A DNA stretch of 16,440 bases. It comes from Brachionus koreanus (Eukaryota > Rotifera > Eurotatoria > Ploima > Brachionidae). A program made the position numbers and the translations under genes. Position 1 is the stretch's first letter. Each line of letters opens with the position of its first letter. The notes beneath the pieces were generated by a model. That model was given only the letters and a program-made list of their open reading frames with translations. It was not told the DNA's origin and did no database searches. Positions 1 to 8,783 of this stretch are shown here, in pieces. The DNA is taken from assembly GCA_016987375.1 (NCBI GenBank), contig PJRA01000196.1, forward strand, positions 106,330 to 122,769, written 5' to 3'.

Positions 1-1160
1 TAATTAGTAAAATAAAAGTAAGAATATATATTAATTTAAATAAAAATTAGAAATAAAAAAATTTAATTATAAATCTAAATCTTTCATTAATTGATAAAAA
101 TTTAGTTATCATTGTGTTCAAATTTTCATATAAAAAATTTTTTAAAGAGAAAATATTTATATTCGATTTAAATTGTTTTAGGAAAAAACTATTAATAAAT
201 TTAGTAAAAAAATATCCGAATGTTGTTTCGCCAAATTTTTGCTGTGAAGTTGGTTCAATAAGATGAGTCTTGTTCCTTAATTCTCTCTCTCTAGATTTCT
301 TTTTCTTTAATTTCACAGAGTTTGCTAAGTTCTTCACTGTTTCCAATTTCATGTGTAAAGATTCCTTCTAGCTCATCTATGATTGAGTTTTTGCTAACTT
401 TTTCTCCGTTTCCTTTTCGATTCTTCGATTAATCCATTTATTACTGTTCTTTAGGCCTTTTTTATTTGACTCGTTTTTTTACTATTTATCAAAGAAAAAA
501 TAATTATTTTGGTATAGAAATTAAATAATTTTATTTAAGATATGATAGAAAAAAATTATTAAAAATGATTAAATTTATTGAATAAATAAAAAGGAAGGAA
601 GTAACAAAAAGGGTTCAAAAGACCCCTACGCTACGGACTACGAATTTCCAATATTTTTTTTTGAACAAAAATTAGTGATCAGAAAATCCTAAGCAGTGAT
701 CAGGAATAATCACAAGTAAAAATAAAAAATTCTGTATCATAAAATATATTATTAACATAATACAGTCACTACCAGGTAATTCAAAAAATGCCCAATTTTA
801 ATCAAATAGCATATTTCAACTCAATACAATTTTTTTTCATTTTTCTCATTGTACAGAAAAATAAAAATTTTTGTGAATTCATACATAATAAAGTTTTTAA
901 CTACTTCAAAATAAATCAATTAAGTGTTTTATTTTTGTAATTAAGTTTCACATTGTCGTAATAAAAATGAAGTTTCAGAATGTTTTGCACAAAAAATGAA
1001 TTCTTACTATTTTTTTCAAATAATTAAATATTTATTTAGTAAAAGCCGCGAATGTGATGTAATGAAAAAAAAATAAAATAAAAAAAAAGGTTAAGTTTTT
1101 TCATTCTATCAAAATTTAGAAATAATCAGTATGATAAGATAGGTCGACAGTTTGTTTTGA
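1..1160. other. AT-rich intergenic sequence, no supported gene
   Basis: I see no confident gene here. A minus-strand open frame at 47-352 (101 codons) begins Lys-rich and becomes Phe/Asn/Ile-rich, as expected of translated AT-rich DNA. It matches no family I know. Around 600-650 there is a short patch of higher GC next to a purine run, which could be the edge of an old repeat. At 675-710 the word AGTGATCAG occurs twice. The rest is homopolymer-rich A/T. Confidence 0.5.
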
Positions 1161-1170
1161 ATAGCTGGAG

Positions 1171-1583
1171 CTAAAATTTGGTTTTGAGAATTCTCCCATT
1201 TATTCCAACAGCTCCGTTTGCGTTTAGGCTTTTTATTGGATCATCATTTGAAGTTTTGAATTGATTAAATCTTAAACATTCTTGATTTTTTTCATGAGTC
1301 TGGATCATTTTTGTGTTCATCATAAGTGTAATGTGTAGCGACAAGTTGGATGTGACACTCAACAATCGTGGCTGTGGTGTCACCAGCAAATAAGCTAACT
1401 TATATTAGCCAAACGATGATATGCTACTACTTATATAAAAATAGAAGAATTGCTCCAAAGAAAGAAGAAAAAGAAGCATTAATAGTTTAAAACTCTTCTT
1501 TAAGCTTAGCTTTTTTATCAATTTTATTTTGCTTAAACTTTACTCAACCTAGGCCTAGAACGGCCGTTTTCGAAATATTGATT
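1171..1583 (-). other. Possible continuation of the LINE remnant at 1584-1838
   Basis: On the minus strand 1171-1389 is open for 72 codons and contains a stretch (V-T-S-N-L-S-L-H) that could be the LINE segment usually reading L-G-V-T-x-x-x-L-S. It lies downstream, in the transcription sense, of the better-supported fragment at 1584-1838, where such a segment would be expected. The match is short, and 1390-1583 has stops in all frames, so this is only a suggestion. Confidence 0.2.
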
Positions 1584-1838
1584 TTATAGATTCAAATAAA
1601 TATACTTAAATATATTAAACCATTTCTCTGAACTCATTGAACACATTAACACATTACTTTTGACAAATACTAAAAGTTGAGTTTTATCAGGATTAAACTT
1701 GATTTCGTTTTTGGATCGGAATTCTTCACATGTCAAAAATGACCGATTAACAACTCTTTTATTTAATTTTATAAAATTTATCATTAGAAATTTAAAAATA
1801 AAAAAAAAATTATTTAAAAAAGTAAAACATTGAAACAT
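1584..1838 (-). pseudogene. LINE (non-LTR retrotransposon) reverse transcriptase remnant
   Basis: This minus-strand open stretch contains the residues KFNPDKTQLLVF, encoded near 1660-1700. That is the hallmark of the region just after the catalytic YxDD box in many non-LTR reverse transcriptases (consensus roughly W..x-x-K-x-N-x-x-K-T-x-x-x-x-F). The preceding residues (L-T-C-E-E-F-R-S-K-N-E-I) fit the usual W-C-x-x-N-x-I lead-in. Neither end continues as recognisable RT, and the YxDD box itself is absent, so it is a fragment. A different LINE fragment covering the same domain region lies at 2166-2306, so two independent insertions are likely. The call rests on one motif. Confidence 0.45.
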
Positions 1839-2640
1839 TTAAATTAAATTTTTTGAATTTTTTTTTAAAATCTTTAAAAATCAAATTGATATAATTGAAA
1901 ATATTTAGGTGAATTATGGAAAAATAGTGTTTTATAGGCAAAAGAACGCATTCTAGCAAGAGTTCATTCTAACAAGTATTAATACTTTTAAAGTTACTAA
2001 TTTCAAATTTGTATTAAGTCTATTAATACTTAATCTAGTTTTTTGTTTAAAACTAATGAGATACTACAGGCAAGCTTTGAAAAATTAAGATATTGATCAA
2101 TCTTAAAATCTGAGAGCATTATTTCATCGTATATCTTTTCCACAAACATTTACTTTCTCAGGTAATTAAGTTCGTTGATTCGAAAAAATCATGCAAAATG
2201 TTTTAGACAAATTTATATCTATCTTGTTATAAGAACACCAATTACTAAGATTTTTAATGGTTGCTGAAAAATTTAATAAAGAACTTTCCAAATCTATTCC
2301 TATTAGCTATTCCTGAACGATGAAATTTTAGAAATAGTTGATTCCTACCGCTTTCTCGTTATCGAAATTAATAACAATTTTGACTTGAGGTAAAAATCAG
2401 AAAGAATCATCAAAACCACGAAAAGTGCCCTGTTTCTCATCAAACGGCTCAAATAACCTGGCTTCAAATCTGAAATTCTAATTACTGTCTTCAAAAGTCA
2501 TTTTATTAATCACCTTGATTATACCAGTCCCGATTTGGTTACAACTTCCTGCGAAAGTGTCCAGAACAGAATTTTTTTTCATGATTGAACGAATTAAGAA
2601 TAAATTTATGTGTTGTTAACTTTTTTAGACTTTGATTTAG
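1839..2640. other. Decayed repeat-derived sequence
   Basis: Apart from the RT fragment at 2166-2306, I see no intact frame. On the minus strand 1980-2165 shows scattered short matches to the C-terminal part of a LINE RT in several frames. The segment 2380-2570 has somewhat higher GC than its surroundings and may be a more decayed upstream part of the same insertion, but no motif could be confirmed. Confidence 0.35.
2166..2306 (-). pseudogene. Second LINE reverse transcriptase remnant
   Basis: The minus strand is open for 46 codons, with stops at both ends. It encodes NLSNWCSYNKIDINLSKTF, followed by C-M-I-F-S-N-Q-R-T. The pattern N-W-C-x-x-N-x-x-x-x-N-x-x-K-T-x-x-x-x-F-S/T-N-x-R is typical of the post-catalytic region of Jockey/R2-type reverse transcriptases in invertebrates. 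Past the stop at 2166-2168 the frame would read L-P-E-K-V-N-V-C-G-K, also as expected, and further weak matches continue toward 1980 in shifting frames. The catalytic palm motifs are not visible upstream. It is an old, mutated fragment, distinct from the one at 1584-1838. Confidence 0.5.
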
Positions 2641-2644
2641 GCTC
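2635..2644 (+). repeat. Left 10-bp target-site duplication of the MULE element
   Basis: ATTTAGGCTC is repeated exactly at 3634-3643. The two copies directly abut the terminal inverted repeats at 2645 and 3633. MULE/MuDR transposases characteristically make 8-10 bp duplications, so length and placement both fit. Confidence 0.8.
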
Positions 2645-2666
2645 GAGGAAATATTAATTGCACAAT
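2645..2666 (+). repeat. MULE left terminal inverted repeat
   Basis: This 22-nt end begins GAGGAAATA and ends TTGCACAAT. It matches the reverse complement of 3612-3633 at 17 of 22 positions without gaps and lies immediately inside the left target-site duplication. Confidence 0.7.
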
Positions 2667-2835
2667 CAAAAAATATGAATTATACAAATAATTTATTAAT
2701 AACACAAAAAAATTAATTTTCTTTTCACAACCAAAATTAAAATATTGAATTGTACAATTTAGTTTATTAATGTCACAACAAAAAAAATCAATCTCACATT
2801 ATAAAAAATTAATGTCACAATAAATTATGTACAAC

Positions 2836-3474
2836 TTAATCTTTATTTAAAGCTGAGCTTGCATTCTTTGGTCTCCCCCTTTTTTTCAAATAAACAAACT
2901 TAGTTACACCATTATAGTAGCCCAAATCGAGTTCAATATAGTTGCTAAGGTAAATTAAATGAGCACAAGTGGCTCTATCAATATAAACATTGCAGGTAAA
3001 ACTTAATTCAGACAAGCTTACTCTAAATCTTTCTTTCTTTATTCTAAATTCGTATGTCTCATGATCGATTTTTTTCAACTGCTTTACTTCCAATTTATTA
3101 GCTTCTTTTGAAATCTCAAATGTTACTTTGGGGTTATTGTTAAACACCCTTTCTGAATGGGACAGAAATTGATCTTGAACAATTTCAATCGTCTTAAATA
3201 CCGTATATTTTTTACGCTAAAACTTCCTTTTATTGTTGAATTAAAGCTCTCTAATATGCTATTGGCACTGGAATATCCTGGTGGGGTTTGATAAATTTGC
3301 CAGTTGTTAAATCTGTTTGTTATCCATTGTTCGGTAAAATAGGTTAAAAACGAGTTCAACCTTAGTTTTTTCCATTTAGACTCAGTTCAAAATGGTTCAA
3401 AATTTATTTTTAGTTTTTTACAAAGATCTACATCCAAAAACATCGTCAAGTTCTTGGTCGGATTGAGTTGCCAT
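2836..3474 (-). pseudogene. MULE transposase, truncated and frameshifted
   Basis: This is the remnant of the cut-and-paste transposase of the surrounding element. Reading the minus strand, 3474-3418 starts with ATG and encodes MATQSDQELDDVFGCRSL before a stop; it may be the original N-terminus left beside an internal deletion. From about 3390 to 3123 the second frame contains TEQWITNRFNNWQI, then P-P-G-Y-S-S-A-N-S and E-S-F-N-S-T-I-K, the MULE signature around the last catalytic Glu. Near 3180 the reading frame shifts and continues to 2836 with a SWIM-type zinc-finger region, C-N-V-Y-I-D-R-A-T-C-A-H, and the basic K-K-R-G-R-P-K tail. The second SWIM cysteine (CxC) is Val here. The first catalytic residues are deleted, so no activity is expected. 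Confidence 0.75.
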
Positions 3475-3611
3475 TTAAAATTGTACAACTAATCAAAATT
3501 ATTGTGTAAATAATAAAAAATGTTGTATATTTAATATTGTGCAATTCAGTTTTGATGTTAATTTTTTTATTTACCTAATTCATCTTTTTGTTTTGCAATT
3601 CAAACTTAAAA

Positions 3612-3633
3612 ATTGTGCGATTAATTATTACCC
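3612..3633 (-). repeat. MULE right terminal inverted repeat
   Basis: Read on the minus strand, this end begins GGGTAATAAT and ends CGCACAAT, pairing with 2645-2666 at 17 of 22 positions. It abuts the right copy of the target-site duplication. Confidence 0.7.
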
Positions 3634-3643
3634 ATTTAGGCTC
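3634..3643 (+). repeat. Right 10-bp target-site duplication of the MULE element
   Basis: Exact second copy of ATTTAGGCTC, see 2635-2644. Confidence 0.8.
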
Positions 3644-4356
3644 TTGTATAAGATGTATAATAAAAATATAAAAAGAAACTTAAAATTTCAATTTTTTATA
3701 GAATAAATTATTTTATCTCTATCTCTAATTAAATAGGTTTTTTTGTTTCTTTTAAAATTTAAAAAAAAGGATATAACGCTCTGGCCTGTTTGTTTGATGA
3801 TTAAAAATGATGACTCTTTTCGATATATTTCTGCACACGTTTTAGGTGATACAAAAATCGTAAAACTAGTTTTAATTTTATCTGATAAAATTAAAAATAA
3901 ACTTGAAAAATATTTTCTTATATTCAAGAAGACAAAGTACTTTAAAAAGATATGCTAAACTTACAAATATTTAAATTTTTCTCACTCTAAAATAAAAGAA
4001 ATTTAAATATTGATGATCAAACTTTAAAAATATTGGCTTAATCAATCTATAGATATACCTCTGGCAAATTCGAAACATTTGATGCATTGAAGAGAAAAAA
4101 ATTAAAATCAAATTGACAATTGTTTTTTTTTTTTTCATTTGCTCGATTTGCAAGCACATTGTTTAATAAATTTGATCGATTTATATTTATGGTTTATCTT
4201 CTGAAATTCAACATGCACAGCTTAAATTAACTAATCGAAAACAAAAAAAATAATTTCTTTTGAAAATTGGCTTGTCATTAATAGCTGTCAAGTTGTTTTT
4301 CAAATCAAAAATTGCTTGACATTAAATGGCGCTGAGCTTTTAATACAATTTTTATC
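3644..4356. other. Intergenic region upstream of gene 1
   Basis: I see no supported gene. Overlapping open frames on both strands at 3688-3958 are mirror images of each other around a 27-bp perfect palindrome at 3870-3896 (arms TTTTAATTTTATC, centre T), which explains why the same tripeptides appear on both strands. The remaining sequence is A/T homopolymer-rich and leads into the promoter of gene 1. Confidence 0.5.
3870..3896. repeat. 27-bp perfect palindrome
   Basis: The arms TTTTAATTTTATC and GATAAAATTAAAA flank a single T. A looser extension (AG before, CT after with a 2-nt bulge) lengthens the potential hairpin. It may be the relic of a foldback element or simply AT-rich coincidence. 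Confidence 0.5.
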
Positions 4357-4364
4357 TATAAATA
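4357..4364 (+). promoter_or_regulatory. Probable TATA box of gene 1
   Basis: TATAAATA lies 73 bp upstream of the chosen start codon at 4430. This would place transcription initiation near 4387-4392 and give a 5' untranslated region of about 40 nt. In AT-rich DNA this octamer alone is weak evidence; its distance from the start codon is what supports it. Confidence 0.45.
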
Positions 4365-4429
4365 AGAAGATCAATAGTGAAATAAAATTATATGAAATTT
4401 TTCTTGTCTTAATTTTGCAAAAGGCCATA

Positions 4430-7400
4430 ATGGGTATGGGAAGTGGTTGTAAAGGTAAGGGTGGACGTGGAAGAGGCGGCAGAAGAGGAAGTGGTAGATA
4501 TGGGAGAGGTCGTGGTAGAGGGCACGGGAAAGGTCATGGAAAAGGTCATGGAAAAGGTCACGGAAAAGGTCACGGCAAAGGCCATGGAAAAGGTTGGGGT
4601 AGAGGATCTGGCAGGGGTAAAGGCGGAGGATCTGGAAGAGGTAAAGGTGGAGGATTTAGTAAAGGCCAAGGTGGTGGCAATCAAGGCAAAGGATCTGGTG
4701 GAAGCTATAGCAAGGGCTCAAGCACCACTGTAAATAAACAGACTAGTCAACAAACTTATAGAAACTACTATAATGAGGTTAGAACAAGACAAATAATGAC
4801 AAACATAGCCACTACCAATTATCAAAACAAACTATTGTATAATTACAATTATAACAATTATCTAAACAATTTGAATACTTTGTACCAGACCAGTTCAAGT
4901 TCAACTAGATATTTGTTGATTTTAGGATCGGCTGGTTTGGCAACACTAGCTTTGACAACTATTGTTGTTTCTTTATCCCTCATTCCACTTTATTTAAGCT
5001 CATCAAGTTCAACTGTCACAACAGCTTCACAAACTGTACCAGGTAAATTTTAAATTTGTCAATGCTAATTTGTAAAATCTAATCTAATTATTTTGAAAAA
5101 AAGTTGAAAGTTTTTAAAAATTCAAAATTCTTTTTGCAAAATATCTTCAATTTAATTTAAATATTTCATTAATATTAATTCTGCAATACGCAGATTTAAA
5201 ATTTTTTTGTCACAGATTAAATCAGTTGATCAAATGAAAATAATTTTACATTTTAAAATTTTCATATTTTTAGATTTTTTGTGCTATATTTCAGAAAATT
5301 TATAATATTTTTTATTTACAAAATAATTTGAGGGAGTTATTTTTTAACTTTCTGTTGTAGTTCTCTTAATAACTACAACAACAACTCTAGCCAACTAATA
5401 TGTCTATAGTTTCACAGTGCAATACTATGATCTCATGCGTTTAGCAAGTTAATTTATTGTATTTAACACAGTGTAAAGTATTAGAAAAGTGCTCTCTTTT
5501 AAATTTATTAAAGGTTTATAACATTTCTTATTAATTGCACAAAAAATCTAAAATAAGAAAATTTAAAAATGTAAAATTATTTTTATTTTGCCTTCATTTG
5601 TTAGATTTTACGACAATTGTTAAAGTACCAAATTTCACAAAAAAAAAAACACTGCAAAAAATTGCAGCATACTTTATTGCACCTTTAAAAACCTAAAAAT
5701 AAAATTTTTACTTTTTTTTTTGAAATGAAATAAATAATTGATGCCTTAATTGTCTAAATAAAAAGGTGCAATAAAGTAAAGTATGTCTGTTTGATTAATG
5801 TATTCAAAAAATTAAGAAAAACAAGCTTGACAAAAATTTTTTCTTAAAAAAATAAATTTGTATTACAAAGGAACTGTATTGCAAAGTTCTTCACAATCTG
5901 TGACTCGAATCAGCTCTCAGTCAAATCAACTTGTTTCCTCGTCTCAATCAGGCGTCACCATTTGGAACACAAGTAGTAGACAAGTAACCAGAATTCTGAC
6001 CACTGATTCTGTAGACCAGGTTCGCTATCTGAACTCAAACACAATTGTTACTTTATCAAGAAGCGGTAATTTGAACTACTGGAATACTGATGGAACCAAC
6101 ATTAAAACAGTATCAGTGACCCAATATGGCAGTCATACATCTATGATTATAAGAAACTCAAATGAAGTTATCATAGGTACAAAGACTGGAAATATTGTTT
6201 ACTACAATTCACAAGGTAATGTAAACAGAGTTGAAAGAACAAATGTTGAAATTGTTAACATGACCTTGCTGGCCAATAATAACTTGGTTACTGTTAACAC
6301 TGATAACAATATCAACATCTATAGTTCAAGTCAAACTTACGCATTGATAAAAACTATTGATCGATCAACTGAAAGTGCTCAAATAAGATATTTAACTGCT
6401 GGCTTTGTGGACAGCACAGAGTATGTCAAGTACACAGTCAATTCAAAATTCGTAGTTCTAAACTACAATACCGAAGTTGTTTACACAACAATAGAGACAT
6501 ATGAGACAATTCAGGCCATACAGTATGTGAATAATAGAATTGTTGCTGTGGCAGTTAAGCAAAATTTGTACTATTACGAACTAACCAGTCGTTACATGAT
6601 AGAAAAAATATCCATAAATCGAGACATTCTAAATCTAGACTCGAACACCACTCATGTATTTGTAGGCACAAAGACTGGTGAAATTTCAATTTTAAGATGG
6701 GTTAATAAACGTGTGACAACTTTTGTTAAAAAAGAAACAACCAGTGAGACCGTAATTGGCACAAATACTGGTCGCATTGCCATACTAAACTCTAAAAATA
6801 TAATCACAAAAACAATTGAGACCAATGTTGAAATAAAATCAATGACATTTTTGTCAAATTTCAACTTAGTCTCAGTAGACAAAAGCAAGAATATAAAAAT
6901 TTGGAAAGCAAATACTTATGACTTGGTAAAAACAATAACTGGCTCAACAGACACTGGTGAAATTAGTCTCATATCAACTGCTCTAATTTCAAACCAAGAA
7001 TACATTGTCTATGTCATTACAAATAAATTGTATATTCTCAACTTTAATACTAATACAATACTAAGAACAGTTACAATTAATGAAAATGTGGTTTCTTTTA
7101 AATATTTAGAAGGAAGACTATCTGCAGTGGCTGTAACCAGAACTGTGTTCTACTACTATCTTGATGATGGATCCCAAGTAGGCAAGAGTGATCTTAATAG
7201 CAATATTGTAAGAATCATTGATGGAACTAGTTCATTTGTTAGAATTGAGACTACTGCAGGCATAGTCACAGTGAACGTTGTGCTGGGTAGGAAAAAAAAA
7301 GCATTTATTTCAAGTGAAAAGTTGAATAAGACAGACAAGTTGTTGCCAAAATTAGATCCTGTTGTAGTTAATGGAGGAATTGTAGTGCCTGTGCCAACTT

Positions 7401-7705
7401 CTAAATTGGCATTGATTGAAAAAGAGAAAATTTTATATGAGAAATTGATTTTTAATGAGCCGATGGTAGCGTTAAAGCTTTTGAATGAAACAACTTTGGC
7501 AGCAGTGTCCGATGATGCTAGAATGGCTTTGGTTGATATAAAAACAGGCATTAAAATTAAAGAGGTTGATCTAAACATGAAAATAGATGAGAGTATTGAT
7601 GCTATCATTCAACTTACAAGTGAATCAGTTTTGATAAAAATAAAGAAAAAAATTGTTCAAGTTGATTTGAACAGCCAAAAAGTTGAGACCATTTCAGTTG
7701 ATTAG
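4430..7705 (+). CDS. Gene 1: type II membrane protein with Gly/His/Lys-rich tail and propeller-like ectodomain
   Basis: Two exons, 4430-5042 and 5871-7705, give 815 residues (phase-1 GT-AG intron; the split codon is Gly205). ATG 4430 has A at -3 and G at +4 and follows a TATA box. Residues 1-120 are Gly/Lys/Arg-rich and include six GHGK repeats (31-54). Asn/Tyr/Gln-rich sequence follows, then one membrane span (about 162-189) and a Ser/Thr stalk. From 205 on there are beta-propeller-like repeats: WD-type I-W at 235-236 and 548-549, and G-T-K/N-T-G-x-I turns near 306, 470 and 500. Two related modules (about 303-479 and 497-672) repeat with a period of 193-194 residues. A C-terminal blade near 745-770 resembles PQQ-like repeats. 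The positive tail implies N-in/C-out. The ectodomain has no cysteine and five N-glycosylation sequons. It is paralogous to gene 2 along its length except the tail. Family and function are unknown to me; an adhesion or receptor role is only a guess. Confidence 0.85.
4520..4591 (+). repeat. 12-bp minisatellite encoding (GHGK)6
   Basis: Six in-frame 12-bp units of the form GGTCAYGGAAAA. The first has GGGCAC and later copies vary at third positions. They encode residues 31-54 of gene 1 and are followed by related G-W-G-R-G and G-S-G-R-G-K-G-G units. Copy number could vary between individuals by slippage without breaking the frame. Confidence 0.85.
5043..5870 (+). other. Intron of gene 1 (828 bp, phase 1)
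   Basis: The donor is G|GTAAAT at 5042-5048 and the acceptor ACAAAG|GA at 5865-5872. These boundaries reproduce exactly the junction in gene 2, where P-G is followed by S/T-V-L and the aligned ectodomain. The intron is full of in-frame stops and A/T runs. It contains a hairpin-forming repeat at 5668-5785. The corresponding intron of gene 2 is only 57 bp, so this one was probably enlarged by insertions. Confidence 0.85.
5668..5785. repeat. Inverted-repeat, MITE-like insertion inside the gene 1 intron
   Basis: CATACTTTATTGCACCTTT at 5668-5686 is matched in inverse at 5762-5785, where the right arm has an extra 5 bp (ACTTT duplicated). The inner 16 bp (ACTTTATTGCACCTTT) are identical. About 75 bp of A/T-rich sequence separates the arms. 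A small hairpin (CTGCA/TGCAG) lies just to the left at 5652-5667. No clear target-site duplication was found. Confidence 0.6.
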
Positions 7706-7785
7706 ATTTAATTTTAGAATTTTTTTTTTTGACTGAATCTGATCTCAAATTCTCAAATTAGTTGTTATGATTTTTTTTATTTTTT

Positions 7786-7791
7786 AATAAA
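7786..7791 (+). terminator. Poly(A) signal of gene 1
   Basis: AATAAA occurs 81 bp past the stop codon (7703-7705), after a T-rich stretch. It is the first canonical hexamer downstream of the gene. Confidence 0.5.
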
Positions 7792-8783
7792 TAATTTAAT
7801 TTTAAATTTTGTTTTATCAAAATTAATGTTTAATATGCAAAATTTATCATTAATTTTTTGAGAATATTTAGATCAAATTTTCTACAAAATTATAGATCAA
7901 TTGAAAGACTAGAATAAATTGTGCAAAAAAATGTTCATAGTGACCACATACTTAATCAAATAAAAAGGAAGAACAAATCAAGTTAACACAACAAGCCTGT
8001 TACCCTGAATATTCACCCAATCAACAGCTTATCAACTGGTGCACGAATTTAACTAAGAGAATGTTTGTCATGTATCTCAGAAACTAGACGCTTCGAAATG
8101 CTGACTAATGGATTTACCACCTAAAGCACATCTTGACTTTTGACATAATAGACCCGTGCTATCAACACGAGAATACAGGTATAAATTTGTTACGGTATGA
8201 AAATAACCGTTACAACCACTTAAATTATCCTTAATATTATTTAAATTTTACTTAGATTATATCTTTATGACCAATTTAATTCAAAATTTATTTTGATTTA
8301 ACTTCTTTATTATTTTTGACCTAATTACTGTGTATAAAAATTTTGATTCTTATTAAGGGAGCTATTTCAACTTTGTATTTTTTCCCATTTTACAACAATC
8401 TTTTAAATAAACAATCTCGATCTTTGTCTTCACTAATCTCCTCTGAAGTTAATCTAAGGAATCAGGGCAATTGTGTAGACTAACAAATTCTTAGAACTTC
8501 AGAACGTTCAATTATCTTAGTAAAGCTTTCAAAACAATATATTGTATTCTATTATTTTATTATGTATTAGAATGAACGCAAAATCGCAAATGGGTTTTGT
8601 GAAATTTAGTAAAATAGAACAGAACAAAAAGTCAAAATTCTTATAATTTTACTTTTAAAGGTCAAAAGCAAGTTCTGTAAATGCAACATGGTGCAACATT
8701 CAAAGTTGTACTGTTATCAACAATTTTTGGTTATAGTGCATTTTGCAGAGACTTTGCACATTATCTGCAGACTTTGACTTTAG
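7792..8783. other. Intergenic region between gene 1 and the LINE remnant
   Basis: No gene is supported. The segment about 7990-8220 is clearly less AT-rich than its surroundings and contains words such as TGTTACCC and CCGTTACA at its edges, so it may be a decayed repeat, but no coding motif was seen on either strand. At 8670-8790 several TGCA-containing words recur (TGCAACAT twice, TGCAGAGACTTTG and TGCAGACTTTG). An 11-bp inverted pair, AAATGCAACAT (8679-8689) and ATGTTGCATTT (8796-8806), spans the point where LINE coding begins. Confidence 0.45.

Larger units (their letters stand above)
2645..3633 (-). mobile_element. Internally deleted Mutator-like (MULE) DNA transposon
   Basis: The element is 989 bp and flanked by identical 10-bp direct repeats (ATTTAGGCTC). 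The outer 22 nt form an imperfect TIR (2645-2666 against the reverse complement of 3612-3633, 17 of 22 identical, the last seven bases GCACAAT exact). The subterminal regions carry repeated words related to TTAATGTCACAA and AATTGTACAA, a possible array of transposase binding sites. Inside, on the minus strand, are the C-terminal parts of a MULE transposase. Autonomous MULEs are several kilobases long, so most of the coding region has been lost. The perfect duplication against a 77% TIR match suggests moderate age. The element is non-autonomous as it stands. Confidence 0.8.

Noticed and set aside
615..650. tRNA-like B box (GGGTTCAAAAG)
   Set aside because: It lacks the GGTTCRANYCC consensus, an A box at the right distance and any cloverleaf.
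3688..3958. Overlapping 71- and 79-codon frames on opposite strands
   Set aside because: They share tripeptides only because of the palindrome at 3870-3896, and no family resemblance was seen.
4409..4733. Open frames at 4409-4684 (minus, Thr/Ser-rich) and 4443-4733 (plus, Val/Glu-rich)
   Set aside because: Both are out-of-frame readings of the GHGK-coding repeat of gene 1; their composition follows from the repeat.
5858..5870. Independent start of the long gene 1 frame at TTG 5858
   Set aside because: There is no ATG there. Alignment with gene 2 shows a splice acceptor at 5869-5870 joining exon 1.
6652..7608. Minus-strand open frames at 6652-6888 and 7156-7608
   Set aside because: They are antisense to the ectodomain exon of gene 1, which is strongly supported by its paralogue.
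7998..8214. Solo LTR running from TGTTAC to GTTACA
   Set aside because: The flanks do not share a 4-6 bp duplication and the ends are not perfect inverse matches; the signal is too weak to annotate.
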